Positions 19,725 through 29,192 of a stretch of DNA of 64,000 nt are shown here, in pieces. The DNA is from an uncultured Ruegeria sp. GTDB lineage: Bacteria > Pseudomonadota > Alphaproteobacteria > Rhodobacterales > Rhodobacteraceae. The stretch lies in NCBI RefSeq assembly GCF_947500045.1, contig NZ_CANMQQ010000001.1, positions 248,001-312,000 on the forward strand, read 5' to 3'. The notes below the pieces were generated by a model. The model saw only the letters and a list, made by a program, of their open reading frames with translations, was not told the DNA's origin and did not search any database. The position numbers and the translations under genes are program-made. The stretch's first letter is position 1, and each line of letters begins with the position of its first letter.

Positions 19725-22016
19725 ATGGAAAAGTTCGGCAAAAGCCAGCCCGTCAAACGGACCGAGGACCAGCGGTTTCTGACCGGGCAGGGGCAGTACA
19801 TGGATGATTCAGTGCCAGATAATGCCCTGTTCGCGGCGTTCTTTCGCAGCTCTGTCGCGCATGCCAAGATTACGGCGCTGGACCTTGAAGGCGCGCGCGC
19901 GGCTGACGGGGTGCGCCTGGTCATGACGTTGGAAGATCTGGCCACTGCGGGGATCGATACGGTCATGGACGCCACAACTGTCGCGAACCGCGACGGAAGC
20001 CAAGGCGCCGCGTCTGAACGCAACATGTTGGCCAAGGATCGCGTGCGTTTCGTGGGAGAACCCGTCGCGGTAGTAATCGCGGACACCATGGAGCAAGCCC
20101 GTGATGCGGTTGAGTTGATCGGGATGGAAACCGAAGACCTTCCCGTTAAGATGGATGTCGCCCCGGGCGGGGAGACTCTGCATCCTCAGGCCCCCGACAA
20201 TCAGGCCTTTGACTGGGGGCTGGCGGACGAAGAGGCGACGAAAGCAGCCTTTGATGCGGCAGCGCACACTGTTGCGCTGGATGTGCATGACAACCGGGTC
20301 ATCGTGAACTCGATCGAGCCGCGCGGCTGCCAGGCGGAATGGGCTGATGGCAAGCTGCACCTGTCATATGGTGGGCAGGGCGTCTGGGGGATGAAGGCGC
20401 AGCTGGCACAAAAGCTGAAACTGGACCCCGAGGCGATCCGCGTCACCACGCCGGACGTGGGCGGAGGGTTTGGCATGAAGGCTATGCCCTATCCCGAGTA
20501 CTTCTCGGTCGCTGTCGCTGCGATCAAGCTGGGTCAGCCTGTGCACTGGATGTCGGACCGGTCCGAGGCGATGTTGTCGGATCACCATGGCCGCGATTTG
20601 ACCTCGTTGGCTGAACTGGCCTTTGATGCCGATCACAAGATCACCGCCTATCGCGTGCACAGCAAATGCAACATGGGGGCCTATAACAGCCATTTTGCGC
20701 AGGCGATCCAGACCAGCCTGTTCAGTCGCGTGCTGATGGGTGTCTACGATGTGCAAACCACCTATCTGCGGGTTGAAGGCTTCTTCACCAACACAACGCA
20801 GGTCGATGCCTATCGCGGGGCCGGTCGGCCCGAGGCGATTTATGTCCTTGAACGCGTGTTGGACCGCGCCGCGCGCGAGCTGGGCGTCGACCCGTGGGAA
20901 CTGCGGCGCAAGAACTTCATCCGGCCCGAAGCTTTCCCCTACAAGACCGCGACGGGCGAGACCTATGATGTGGGTGAGTTCGACATGGTCCTAAGTCGCG
21001 CCGCCGAACAAACCCTGGGTTTTGAGGCCCGCAAGGCTGCCGACGCCAAGAATGGCCTGATCCGGGGGCAGGGGATTTGTTACTATATCGAAAGCATTTT
21101 AGGGGACCCTTCCGAGGGTGCGAAGATCGAGTTTTGCGAGGATGGAACGGTGAACCTCTATGTCGGCACCCAATCGAACGGGCAGGGGCATGAAACGGTC
21201 TATGCACAGTTTTTGTCGGATCAGACGGGCATTCCGACGAATCAGATCACCGTAGTTCAAGGTGACACCGACCGGATTGCGCAGGGCGGTGGAACGGGCG
21301 GGTCACGATCGGTCACGGTGCAAAGTAACGCCACGCTGGTCACAGTTGATACGATGATCGCCGCATTCACGCCCTATCTTGCAGATAAGATGGGGGTCGA
21401 GGAAAGCGATGTGACGTTTGACCACGAAACCTTCCGCGCACCGGGTTCGAACCTGACGCCAACCCTGACCGAAGCGTCCGCGATGGCGCGTGCCGATGGG
21501 CGCACTGATCTGTTGCAGCACGAAGCGCGCGCCAAGCTTGAGGCGCGCAGCTATCCCAATGGCGCACATGTTGCCGAAGTTGTTATCGATTCTTACACCG
21601 GCGAAACTTGGGTTGATCGCTACACTATCGTGGATGATTTCGGTAACCTTATCAATCCGATGCTGGCCGAAGGTCAGGTGCACGGCGGAGTGGTGCAGGG
21701 CATAGGTCAGGCCCTCAACGAACATGTTGTACACGATGCGCATGGGCAACTGCTCACGGCTTCGTTCATGGACTACGCCTTGCCCCGCGCCGAGGGGATA
21801 CCCATGATAGAGTTTACCTCGGCACCGGTTCCGTCAACCGCCAACCCGATGGGGATGAAAGGCTGTGGCGAGGCTGGCACCGTGGGCGCATTGGCCGCTG
21901 TGGCAAACGCGGTTCAGGATGCGCTCTGGGATCACGGGGTGCGGCAGGCGGATATGCCTTTCACACCTCACAAAGTTTGGGAATTGTTGACACATGGTTC
22001 TGTCGCGGCTGAGTAG
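19725..22016 (+). CDS. Xanthine dehydrogenase family molybdopterin-binding subunit (form II CoxL-like)
   Basis: A 763-residue large subunit of a molybdenum hydroxylase. 'VTTPDVGGGFGMK' and 'TQSNGQGHETVYAQ' bind the molybdopterin cofactor, and 'GCGEAGTVGALAA' near the C terminus contains the conserved catalytic glutamate. The active-site loop reads AYRGAGR, the form II signature, rather than the AYxCSFR loop of genuine carbon monoxide dehydrogenases. The medium (FAD) and small (iron-sulfur) subunit genes that normally accompany it are not present on either side, so it is an orphan here. The next gene overlaps its last 23 bases. Confidence 0.9.
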   Translation: MEKFGKSQPVKRTEDQRFLTGQGQYMDDSVPDNALFAAFFRSSVAHAKITALDLEGARAADGVRLVMTLEDLATAGIDTVMDATTVANRDGSQGAASERNMLAKDRVRFVGEPVAVVIADTMEQARDAVELIGMETEDLPVKMDVAPGGETLHPQAPDNQAFDWGLADEEATKAAFDAAAHTVALDVHDNRVIVNSIEPRGCQAEWADGKLHLSYGGQGVWGMKAQLAQKLKLDPEAIRVTTPDVGGGFGMKAMPYPEYFSVAVAAIKLGQPVHWMSDRSEAMLSDHHGRDLTSLAELAFDADHKITAYRVHSKCNMGAYNSHFAQAIQTSLFSRVLMGVYDVQTTYLRVEGFFTNTTQVDAYRGAGRPEAIYVLERVLDRAARELGVDPWELRRKNFIRPEAFPYKTATGETYDVGEFDMVLSRAAEQTLGFEARKAADAKNGLIRGQGICYYIESILGDPSEGAKIEFCEDGTVNLYVGTQSNGQGHETVYAQFLSDQTGIPTNQITVVQGDTDRIAQGGGTGGSRSVTVQSNATLVTVDTMIAAFTPYLADKMGVEESDVTFDHETFRAPGSNLTPTLTEASAMARADGRTDLLQHEARAKLEARSYPNGAHVAEVVIDSYTGETWVDRYTIVDDFGNLINPMLAEGQVHGGVVQGIGQALNEHVVHDAHGQLLTASFMDYALPRAEGIPMIEFTSAPVPSTANPMGMKGCGEAGTVGALAAVANAVQDALWDHGVRQADMPFTPHKVWELLTHGSVAAE

Positions 22017-23070
22017 AAAGGTACTGGGATGGCTCGGACGGCCCTTACGGTCCGAGCACTCAGCCGAGGTGCGTCACCGCGAACCAATCAGCCATGTCAT
22101 TATCCTCGACGGCACCATGTCGACGCTGGAGCCGGGCCGGGAAACTCACGCAGGTCAAACCCTGCAATTGTGTTGCGAGATGGGCAGCAAGGTCTCGGTC
22201 TTCTACGAAGCTGGCGTACAATGGGAAAGCTGGAAGTCCACCATGGATGTGATGATGGGCCGGGGCATCAACCGGCAGATCAGACGCGCCTATGGCTACC
22301 TTGCCTCCCGCTACAAACCCGGCGACAAAATCTTTTTCATCGGCTATTCACGCGGCGCTTACGGTGTGCGCAGCCTTGCGGGCGTGATTGATGCAATCGG
22401 TCTGCTTAAGGCGGAACATGCCACCGTTCGTAACATCAAACAGGCCTATCGCCACTATGAATGCGTTTCTGATGGGACAGCCGCGGCTGAGTTCCGACAG
22501 CGGTTCTGTCATGAGGATGTCGCGATCGAGATGGTGGGTGTCTGGGACACCGTCAAAGCGCTGGGCCTACGCCTGCCGCTGCTCTGGCGCTGGGCTGAGG
22601 AACGACATGCCTTCCACAATCACCAGCTTGGCCCGGCCACCCGCCACGGCTATCACGCCTTGGCGCTGGACGAGACCCGCGAGGTGTTCGAGCCGGTCTT
22701 GTGGAAATGTACGCCCGAGTTCAAAGGCCATGTGGAACAGGTCTGGTTTCGCGGCACCCACGGCGATGTCGGTGGCCAATTAAACGGGTTCGAAGAGGCC
22801 CGCGCCCTCAGCAATATTTCCCTGATCTGGATGCTGGACAAGGCCGAACTGCACGGCCTGTCGTTGCCCGAAGGCTGGCGCGACCGCTACCCCGCTGATC
22901 CACATGCACGTTCGGTGGGTACTTGGCGCGGCTGGGGCAAGATTTTCCTGCTGCGCAAGCATCGCAAAGTGGGCAAGGACCGGTCAGAGAAACTGCACGT
23001 ATCAGTCGCGCCGGACGAGTTGCCCCGCTGGGTGCCGATGCCGGATTTGCCATCGCATCCGGCGCAGTGA
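21994..23070 (+). CDS. DUF2235 domain alpha/beta hydrolase
   Basis: A 358-residue protein with the DUF2235 fold. The nucleophile elbow is GYSRGA with Ser119, followed by 'GVWDTVKALG' and 'GTHGDVGGQ' carrying the likely catalytic Asp and His. DUF2235 proteins include phospholipases delivered by type VI secretion as well as many housekeeping hydrolases; no secretion gene is present here. The start overlaps the CoxL-like gene by 23 bases, indicating cotranscription and perhaps translational coupling. Its basic N terminus has no signal peptide. Confidence 0.85.
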   Translation: MVLSRLSRKVLGWLGRPLRSEHSAEVRHREPISHVIILDGTMSTLEPGRETHAGQTLQLCCEMGSKVSVFYEAGVQWESWKSTMDVMMGRGINRQIRRAYGYLASRYKPGDKIFFIGYSRGAYGVRSLAGVIDAIGLLKAEHATVRNIKQAYRHYECVSDGTAAAEFRQRFCHEDVAIEMVGVWDTVKALGLRLPLLWRWAEERHAFHNHQLGPATRHGYHALALDETREVFEPVLWKCTPEFKGHVEQVWFRGTHGDVGGQLNGFEEARALSNISLIWMLDKAELHGLSLPEGWRDRYPADPHARSVGTWRGWGKIFLLRKHRKVGKDRSEKLHVSVAPDELPRWVPMPDLPSHPAQ

Positions 23071-23271
23071 AAGGCAGAAGGTAGGCCAGCGACTCCAGGA
23101 TCACCGACGCGGCAATGTCAGGTTCGAGCCCGTTTCGACATCTGCGCTTCCTTATTTGAATCAATAGTAATTGTACGGGATAAGTGAGAACGGCTCATAT
23201 CATGGGATCAAATCAATGCCGACAGCCTGCTTAACCCCCGACCCAATTTTATTTCGTTTTAGGAGAGCAAC

Positions 23272-24138
23272 TTGACCGAACACATAACTCTCAGAGATGG
23301 TAGAACGCTCGCTTTCGACATTTATGGCGATCCAAATGGAACACCTGTGATTTTTAGCCATGGGTTTTCCGACTCTCACGTAATTCGTCAACCCGACGAC
23401 AGTCTGACCACCTCGCTCGGAGTTCGATGGATTGCAGCCGACGAACCTGGGGTTGGAGGCTCGAGTCCGAAAAAGGATCGGAGAATGGTCGATTGGGGCG
23501 CTGATATGGAGGATCTGGCTGACCATCTTGGCCTTGATACCTTCAATGTAGCGGGTCATTCTGGAGGCGGCCCCCACGCTTTGGCTGTAGCATTTCACAT
23601 GCCCGAGCGTGTGCGCAAAGTAGCGCTGGCGTCTCCTGTGGCGCCATTTGATGAGCCCGGCGTTACCAAAATGCTCGTATTGAAGGATCTGAAGACCATC
23701 GCGAAACTGCGCCATCTGACTCTGCTGATCCGCTGGGCAGAGCGTATGGGCGCCAAAAGTGCTGTGAAAGACATCCCTTCATATGTGGAGTCTGTCGTTG
23801 ACCAAATGCCCAACGAGGCCAAAACAATACTCCGCAATCCTGAGCAGCAAGCTTTGTTCGAAGAGAACTTTCGCCTTGGTTATCTGCAACACGAGGAAGG
23901 AGTTTTCGAAATGACGATCGCCCTTTGGGATTGGGGATTTTCGCCAAAGGAGATCCAGCAACCGGTGGAGATGTTTTATGGCACTGCGGACGACATCATC
24001 TCACCGGAAATGCCTCGACACCTTTGCGCTGAGCTTCCGAACTGCGCAGCGCATGAGTGGGCGAGTGCTGGACATTATGGGTTCGTGGATCGCGAGCGTT
24101 GGACCGAATTTGTCGGCGCGGTGGCTAATTTGTCTTAG
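23272..24138 (+). CDS. Alpha/beta hydrolase
   Basis: A 288-residue alpha/beta hydrolase with the nucleophile elbow GHSGGG (Ser97), an acid in 'YGTADDIIS' and a late histidine in 'AGHYGF'. The HG oxyanion motif is in FSHGFSDS. The substrate is unknown. The start is TTG, chosen because AGGAG lies at 23261-23265 directly before it and no ATG is near. Base composition is somewhat more AT-rich than the neighbouring core genes. It stands alone, with 200 bases before it and a hairpin after it. Confidence 0.85.
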   Translation: MTEHITLRDGRTLAFDIYGDPNGTPVIFSHGFSDSHVIRQPDDSLTTSLGVRWIAADEPGVGGSSPKKDRRMVDWGADMEDLADHLGLDTFNVAGHSGGGPHALAVAFHMPERVRKVALASPVAPFDEPGVTKMLVLKDLKTIAKLRHLTLLIRWAERMGAKSAVKDIPSYVESVVDQMPNEAKTILRNPEQQALFEENFRLGYLQHEEGVFEMTIALWDWGFSPKEIQQPVEMFYGTADDIISPEMPRHLCAELPNCAAHEWASAGHYGFVDRERWTEFVGAVANLS

Positions 24139-24185
24139 GAAGTCGAAGGCAGCTTTGTCTGCACATCCGACGCCCCGATCTAAAA

Positions 24186-24211
24186 CACCCTCGCAGCTTT
24201 CTGCGAGGGTG
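24186..24211. terminator. Hairpin between the alpha/beta hydrolase and gcrA, probable terminator
   Basis: CACCCTCGCAG (24186-24196) and CTGCGAGGGTG (24201-24211) form an 11-base perfect stem with a four-base loop. Read on the minus strand it is followed by TTTTAG, which fits an end for gcrA transcripts. On the plus strand the following sequence has few Ts. It may serve both convergent units. Confidence 0.65.
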
Positions 24212-24338
24212 CCTCCTCATAAGGGCCCGTTACGCTTTGCGTTGTTTTGACTTTGCAATGCTTCCGGTAAGAGGCTTGGCGAAACACCTGGGTCCTTTTC
24301 ACATTCTATAATAATAATTTAGGTTTTGGTGTTCGCAA

Positions 24339-24908
24339 TTACCGCCGCCGATCTCGGCGCGAGCTCATAGGCTGGAACGCCACGCCCACATGCGCCTCGC
24401 AATATGGCTTGCCCGCCTCAACCGGCAGGCCGCAGAACCAGAAATCCTCGGTTGCGGGGTCACCCACGGGCCATTTGCAGGTTTTCTCGGTCAGCTCCAT
24501 CAGCGTCAGCTTCTTGGCCTTCTTCTCGATCTCGTTGACCTTGGCCAGCGCCTCGGGACTGATCTCATTGGCCGACGGCTGCGGTGGCAAAGGCTGACCG
24601 GCCGGAATGATCTGACGGCGGGCAGGGATGGCGGGTTTTGCTTCCGGGGCAGGAGCCGGGCGCGCCGGTTCGGTCTTGGGGGTCGGTTTAGGCTTGGCCT
24701 CGGCTTTGGGTGCGGGTGCCGGTTTTTCCTTGGGCTCGGATTTGGCCGGGCTTGCACCGGTGGCGCGGTTGGACAGGCCCAGACGGTGAACCTTGCCGAT
24801 CACCGCATTGCGGGTCACGCCGCCCAGTTCCTTGGCGATCTGGCTGGCCGACTGGCCCTCGCCCCACATCTTTTTCAGCAGCTCTACACGCTCGTCAGTC
24901 CAGGACAT
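24339..24908 (-). CDS. gcrA: GcrA family cell cycle regulator
   Basis: A 189-residue protein starting MSWTDERVELLKKMW with the helix-turn-helix 'GVTRNAVIGKVHRLG', the hallmark of GcrA. In Caulobacter, GcrA works with sigma-70 at promoters carrying methylated GANTC sites and controls cell-cycle genes together with CcrM. The middle is a long Pro/Ala/Lys-rich linker, and the C terminus has the conserved 'CKWPVGDPATEDFWFCG' domain that contacts sigma-70. Two Mets stand in tandem; I chose the second because AAAGG is better spaced from it. GANTC sites occur at 24941 and 25014 in the divergent promoter region. Confidence 0.93.
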   Translation of the reverse strand: MSWTDERVELLKKMWGEGQSASQIAKELGGVTRNAVIGKVHRLGLSNRATGASPAKSEPKEKPAPAPKAEAKPKPTPKTEPARPAPAPEAKPAIPARRQIIPAGQPLPPQPSANEISPEALAKVNEIEKKAKKLTLMELTEKTCKWPVGDPATEDFWFCGLPVEAGKPYCEAHVGVAFQPMSSRRDRRR

Positions 24909-25033
24909 CATTTGCCTTTCAAAAGCGGAAAGCGGCCCCGGATTCGGGCCGCCTTGGGAATTCGTCTCAGCACCCTATTCTAAACACTGCTGCCCGAGTT
25001 ACAAGCGGTCTTCGAATCAGGTATGGGGCAGAC

Positions 25034-25837
25034 ATGCAGAATCTCATGGATCACGACGCGCGCCGCTTTGGGGCGGTGAATTGGATGGGCCTCTATACGT
25101 TAGCGCAGCGTGAAACCCTGCGCTTTTTGGCGGTGTGGACACAGACCCTGCTGGCCCCGCTGGTGACCGCCGGTTTATTCCTGCTGATCTTCAATATAGC
25201 GATCGGTCCCAGCCGCCCGGATGTGATGGGCGTGCCGTTTCTGACCTTTCTGGCCCCCGGCATCATGATGATGACGGTGATCCAGAACGCCTTTGCCAAC
25301 ACCTCGTCTTCAATGGTGATCGCCAAGGTGCAAGGCAATATCGTCGATACGCTGATGCCGCCCTTGTCACCGCTGGAAATCCTGTTGGGGTATCTGGCCG
25401 GAGGCATCGTCCGCGGTGTCCTGATCGCGATGGTCGTGGCCATAGCGCTGGCATTGGTTCTGGGAATTGTGCCACAGAACCCGCTGATTGCACTGATCTT
25501 TGTGGTTCTGGGCGGGGCCTTTATGGGCGCGCTTGGTCTGTTTGCTGGGATTTTTGCCAACAAGTTTGATCAGATGGCGGCGATCACCAACTTCATCGTT
25601 ACACCACTGGCCTTCCTGTCGGGCACCTTCTACTCGGTTCAGGCCTTGCCGCCTGTGCTGAATCGCCTAAGCCATGTGAACCCGGTTTTCTATCTGATCG
25701 ATGGGCTGCGTTATGGAATGATCGGGGTATCCGACAGCTCTCCTTGGCTGGGGATGATGATTTGCGCCGGGACGACCGTGCTTGTCGGGGCGCTGACCTG
25801 GCAAATGTTGAAAACGGGTTACCGGCTCAAGGCCTGA
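25034..25837 (+). CDS. ABC-2 type transporter permease
   Basis: A 267-residue membrane protein with about six hydrophobic segments and the ABC-2 permease motif near the C terminus ('LPPVLNRLSHVNPVFYLIDG'). It resembles NodJ and polysaccharide or drug exporters. The usual partner ATPase gene is not adjacent: gcrA is divergent upstream and a DMT transporter is convergent downstream. The partner may lie elsewhere in the genome. The ATG at 25034 follows GGGGCAG. Its last 19 bases overlap the end of the convergent DMT gene. Confidence 0.9.
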   Translation: MQNLMDHDARRFGAVNWMGLYTLAQRETLRFLAVWTQTLLAPLVTAGLFLLIFNIAIGPSRPDVMGVPFLTFLAPGIMMMTVIQNAFANTSSSMVIAKVQGNIVDTLMPPLSPLEILLGYLAGGIVRGVLIAMVVAIALALVLGIVPQNPLIALIFVVLGGAFMGALGLFAGIFANKFDQMAAITNFIVTPLAFLSGTFYSVQALPPVLNRLSHVNPVFYLIDGLRYGMIGVSDSSPWLGMMICAGTTVLVGALTWQMLKTGYRLKA

Positions 25838-26709
25838 CGCTGCCGGGTTTCGCGCCAGACGAGGATCAAGCCACCTGTCAGGATGACAATCGATCCGATT
25901 ACACTGATGGTGTCAGGGATCACGCCGAAGATTGCAAAGTCGTAAAACGCTGCAAAAATCAGCGTTACATAGCTGATCGGAGCCACAAAGGACGCATCCG
26001 CCCGCGCCATGCCGTTGACGAAACAGGCTTGGGCGCAGGCCATTAGCATCCCGATCCCGGCCAATGCTACCCATTGCTTGGCAGTAGGTATCTGGAACAC
26101 AAAGCTTACCGCGACCGAGGCGATGGCCAGCCCCATAGCATTGTTGATCAGCAGAATCTGAATTGGAATTTCGCGGCCTGAGAGTTTTTTGATGAAGATC
26201 AGTTCCATCCCGATCAAAACTGCCGCTGTCAGGGCCAACAAGGCAGCGGGTTGAAAACTTGCAGGCGTCGGGCGCAGCAAGACCAACGCTCCGGCAAGTG
26301 CTACGATTGCAGCAAACCAGCGCCAGGGTCCTACGCCTTCCTTGAGCAGAGGAATCGCCAGCACCATCGCAAAGACCGGGTTCAGGAACGAGATCGCCGT
26401 GGCATCCGCAATCGGTATGAACGCAACCGAGGCAAACATCAGCGTTATCCCCATCCAACCAAAACTTGTACGCCCGATATGCAATCCCCAATGTGGGCGG
26501 CTCAGGCGTGGCCGTAGAATTCCCACCGCCGTGATGATCACCAGAAAGGCAAATAAAAATCGCCCATGACTGATCTGTACCGGATGAAGTGGTGGGCCCA
26601 AGACATCAGTGCCCAACGCCTTGGCCAACAACGTAGTGCCCGCTATCAATGCACTTGCTGCGAGGATCAGCAATGCCGCCAGGGTCGGGTTCTGTCGTAT
26701 TGGGCTCAT
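25819..26709 (-). CDS. DMT (EamA) family transporter
   Basis: A 296-residue protein with about ten hydrophobic helices in two EamA repeats, typical of drug/metabolite exporters. I chose the Met at 26709 (MSPIRQNPTLAALL), where the first membrane helix follows after a short cytoplasmic lead; the longer frame adds an odd hydrophobic stretch. The substrate cannot be predicted. It converges on the ABC permease, with their coding ends overlapping by 19 bases. The 292 bases between its start and argD hold divergent promoters but no other clear feature. Confidence 0.88.
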   Translation of the reverse strand: MSPIRQNPTLAALLILAASALIAGTTLLAKALGTDVLGPPLHPVQISHGRFLFAFLVIITAVGILRPRLSRPHWGLHIGRTSFGWMGITLMFASVAFIPIADATAISFLNPVFAMVLAIPLLKEGVGPWRWFAAIVALAGALVLLRPTPASFQPAALLALTAAVLIGMELIFIKKLSGREIPIQILLINNAMGLAIASVAVSFVFQIPTAKQWVALAGIGMLMACAQACFVNGMARADASFVAPISYVTLIFAAFYDFAIFGVIPDTISVIGSIVILTGGLILVWRETRQRQALSR

Positions 26710-27001
26710 GTCCCACCCGTGCGCCAGCGCGATGCAAATGGCAAGTGACAAACCCCGCAATGGCCGAATTTCGGTCTGGCGAAAAAAACAGGGTTTTCAG
26801 ACCGCGTGCGCACCGTTATACGGCCTGTCATGATCAAACACGCACATATCTTGCGCCTTCGACGCCGACGCTTCACTGCGTAAACGATCCGTTTGATCCC
26901 GTGCGCCGTCCAGTTCGGCGCAAAATCCACCAAATCAGTTGACGAACCCGGCCCCGGTGTATCACTCACTTGGGCTCCAGCTACCTGAAAAGGATGATCC
27001 G

Positions 27002-28189
27002 ATGATCCCGTCCGTTCTGCCGACCTATAACCGCGCGCCCCTGACATTTGTGAAGGGCGAAGGCGCCTGGCTGACCGAGGCGGATGGCCGACGTTTTCTG
27101 GATCTCGGTGCGGGTATCGCAGTGAACGCGTTGGGCCACGCGCATCCGGCACTGGTAGCCGCATTGACCGAGCAGGCGCATGCGTTGTGGCATGTCTCGA
27201 ACCTCTACAACATCCCGCAGCAGCAGATGCTGGCGGATAAACTGGTGGAACACACCTTTGCTGACACGGTATTCTTCACCAACTCCGGCACGGAATCCTG
27301 CGAATTGGCCGTGAAAATGGCCCGCAGGTATTTCTATGACAAAGGCCAGCCTGAAAAGGTTGAAATCATGACTTTCGACGGCTCATTCCATGGCCGGTCC
27401 TCGGCAGGGATCGCGGCGGCTGGATCCGAGAAAATGACCAAAGGTTTCGGCCCGCTGCTGCCTGGTTTTGTGCACTTGGCGTTTGGCGATCTCGATGGCG
27501 TCACCGATGCGATCAACGACAATACTGCCGCGATCCTGATCGAACCGGTTCAGGGCGAAGGTGGTATCCGCCCCGTGCCTGACATGGAGCTTAAGGCCCT
27601 GCGCCAGATCTGCGATGAAAACGGCCTGCTGTTGATCCTCGACGAGGTTCAATGTGGCGTGGGCCGGACCGGCAAGCTTTTCGCACACGAATGGGCGGGT
27701 ATCACGCCGGATATCATGATGGTCGCCAAAGGTATCGGCGGGGGTTTCCCTCTGGGTGCTGTTCTGGCGACCGAAGAGGCCGCAAGTGGTATGACCGCAG
27801 GCACACACGGTTCAACCTACGGAGGGAATCCTTTGGGCTGCGCAGTGGGCTGTGCCGTGATCGATCAGGTCGCCACACCCGCCTTCCTTGAAGGTGTTAA
27901 CCGCAAGGCAGGCCTGCTGCGACAGAAGCTTGAAGGACTGATCGCCGATCACCCCGAGGTGTTCGAAGAAGTGCGTGGATCGGGCCTGATGCTGGGCCTC
28001 AAGTGCAAGGTTACCAATATCGACGTGGTCAACGCAGGCTATGACAACGAGGTCATCACGGTTCCCGCCGCCGATAACGTGATCCGCTTACTGCCGCCGC
28101 TCACTCTGACCGAGGATGATATTGCCCAAGCCTTGATTCGCCTCGACAAGGCGGCGGCACAGGTCGAATCCCAGCTCACCGACGCGTGA
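27002..28189 (+). CDS. argD: Acetylornithine aminotransferase
   Basis: A 395-residue class III PLP aminotransferase that makes N-acetylornithine from the semialdehyde in arginine synthesis. Characteristic segments are 'FFTNSGTESCELAVKMAR', 'LILDEVQCGVGRTGK' and the Schiff-base lysine K243 in VAKGIGGGFPLG. I chose the ATG at 27002, preceded by AAGGATGATCC, because the family starts MIPSVLPTYNRAP. argF lies 64 bases downstream, so the two form an arginine operon. Succinyldiaminopimelate aminotransferase activity is common for this enzyme and also possible. Confidence 0.95.
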   Translation: MIPSVLPTYNRAPLTFVKGEGAWLTEADGRRFLDLGAGIAVNALGHAHPALVAALTEQAHALWHVSNLYNIPQQQMLADKLVEHTFADTVFFTNSGTESCELAVKMARRYFYDKGQPEKVEIMTFDGSFHGRSSAGIAAAGSEKMTKGFGPLLPGFVHLAFGDLDGVTDAINDNTAAILIEPVQGEGGIRPVPDMELKALRQICDENGLLLILDEVQCGVGRTGKLFAHEWAGITPDIMMVAKGIGGGFPLGAVLATEEAASGMTAGTHGSTYGGNPLGCAVGCAVIDQVATPAFLEGVNRKAGLLRQKLEGLIADHPEVFEEVRGSGLMLGLKCKVTNIDVVNAGYDNEVITVPAADNVIRLLPPLTLTEDDIAQALIRLDKAAAQVESQLTDA

Positions 28190-28253
28190 CTGCTAACACA
28201 TCCACATTCACAGGGGGATGCCCCCAACCATGGACAGCCAAAAGCGAAACGAT

Positions 28254-29180
28254 ATGAACCACTTCCTTGATATCCATAAAACTGATGCCACTGCGCTGCG
28301 GGGTATGATCGATCAGGCCAGCGCAATGAAGCAGGCCCGTCTTGGGCGGCCAAAGGCTGCGCATGATGATGAACTGCCGCTGAAGGATCGTATGGTGGCG
28401 CTGATTTTTGAGAAACCCTCAACCCGTACTCGCGTTTCGTTCGACGTGGGCGTGCGCCAGATGGGCGGCCAGACCATGGTTCTGTCGGGCAAGGACATGC
28501 AACTGGGCCACGGCGAAACCATCGCCGACACCGCCCGCGTGCTGTCACGGTATGTCGATATGATCATGATCCGGACATTTGATGAAACCATCCTGACTGA
28601 GATGTCTGAATACTCGGATGTGCCCGTGATCAACGGGCTGACCGACCGCACCCACCCCTGCCAGATCATGGCGGACGTACTGACCTTCGAGGAACACCGC
28701 GGCCCCATCAAAGGCAAAAAGGTCGTCTGGACCGGCGACGGCAACAATGTCTGCGCCTCGTTCCTGCATGCCGCTGGTCAGTTCGGGTTTGATCTGACCT
28801 TCACCGGCCCAGCTCAGCTTGATCCGGAGGAAGAGTTCATGGGGCTCGCCCGCCAGAAGGGCTCCAAAATTGTGGTCGAACGGGACCCTTACAGAGCAGT
28901 GGAAGGTGCCGATCTGGTGGTCGCAGATACCTGGGTTTCGATGCACGATTCCCAATCCGCCAAGGAACGCCGCCACAACATGCTGCGCCCCTATCAGGTC
29001 AATGCCGAGCTGATTTCTCATGCTAAGCCCGATGCATTGTTTATGCATTGCCTGCCCGCCCACCGCGAAGAAGAGGCGACATCCGAGGTTATGGACGGCC
29101 CCAACTCGGTCGTCTTCGATGAAGCCGAGAACCGTCTGCACGCACAAAAGGCGGTTATGCGCTGGTGTCTGGGTGTTTAA
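28254..29180 (+). CDS. argF: Ornithine carbamoyltransferase
   Basis: A 308-residue enzyme that forms citrulline from ornithine and carbamoyl phosphate. The carbamoyl phosphate motif STRTR is at residues 56-60, HPCQ begins at residue 134 and the ornithine-binding HCLP motif begins at His265. I favour the start at 28254 ([11 protein letters not shown]) by comparison with alphaproteobacterial OTCases; in-frame ATGs at 28218 and 28230, behind a run of Gs, are alternatives. It follows argD, and the tautomerase gene begins 12 bases after its stop. Confidence 0.95.
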   Translation: MNHFLDIHKTDATALRGMIDQASAMKQARLGRPKAAHDDELPLKDRMVALIFEKPSTRTRVSFDVGVRQMGGQTMVLSGKDMQLGHGETIADTARVLSRYVDMIMIRTFDETILTEMSEYSDVPVINGLTDRTHPCQIMADVLTFEEHRGPIKGKKVVWTGDGNNVCASFLHAAGQFGFDLTFTGPAQLDPEEEFMGLARQKGSKIVVERDPYRAVEGADLVVADTWVSMHDSQSAKERRHNMLRPYQVNAELISHAKPDALFMHCLPAHREEEATSEVMDGPNSVVFDEAENRLHAQKAVMRWCLGV

Positions 29181-29192
29181 GAGGGCCGCACC

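Noticed and set aside
21994..23070. DUF2235 protein as a type VI secretion effector
   Set aside because: No immunity, VgrG, PAAR or other secretion genes are near; an ordinary intracellular hydrolase is more likely.
23100..23160. GGTTCGAGCCC string resembling a tRNA T-loop
   Set aside because: The flanking bases do not pair into a T stem or an acceptor stem, and no D or anticodon arm can be drawn.
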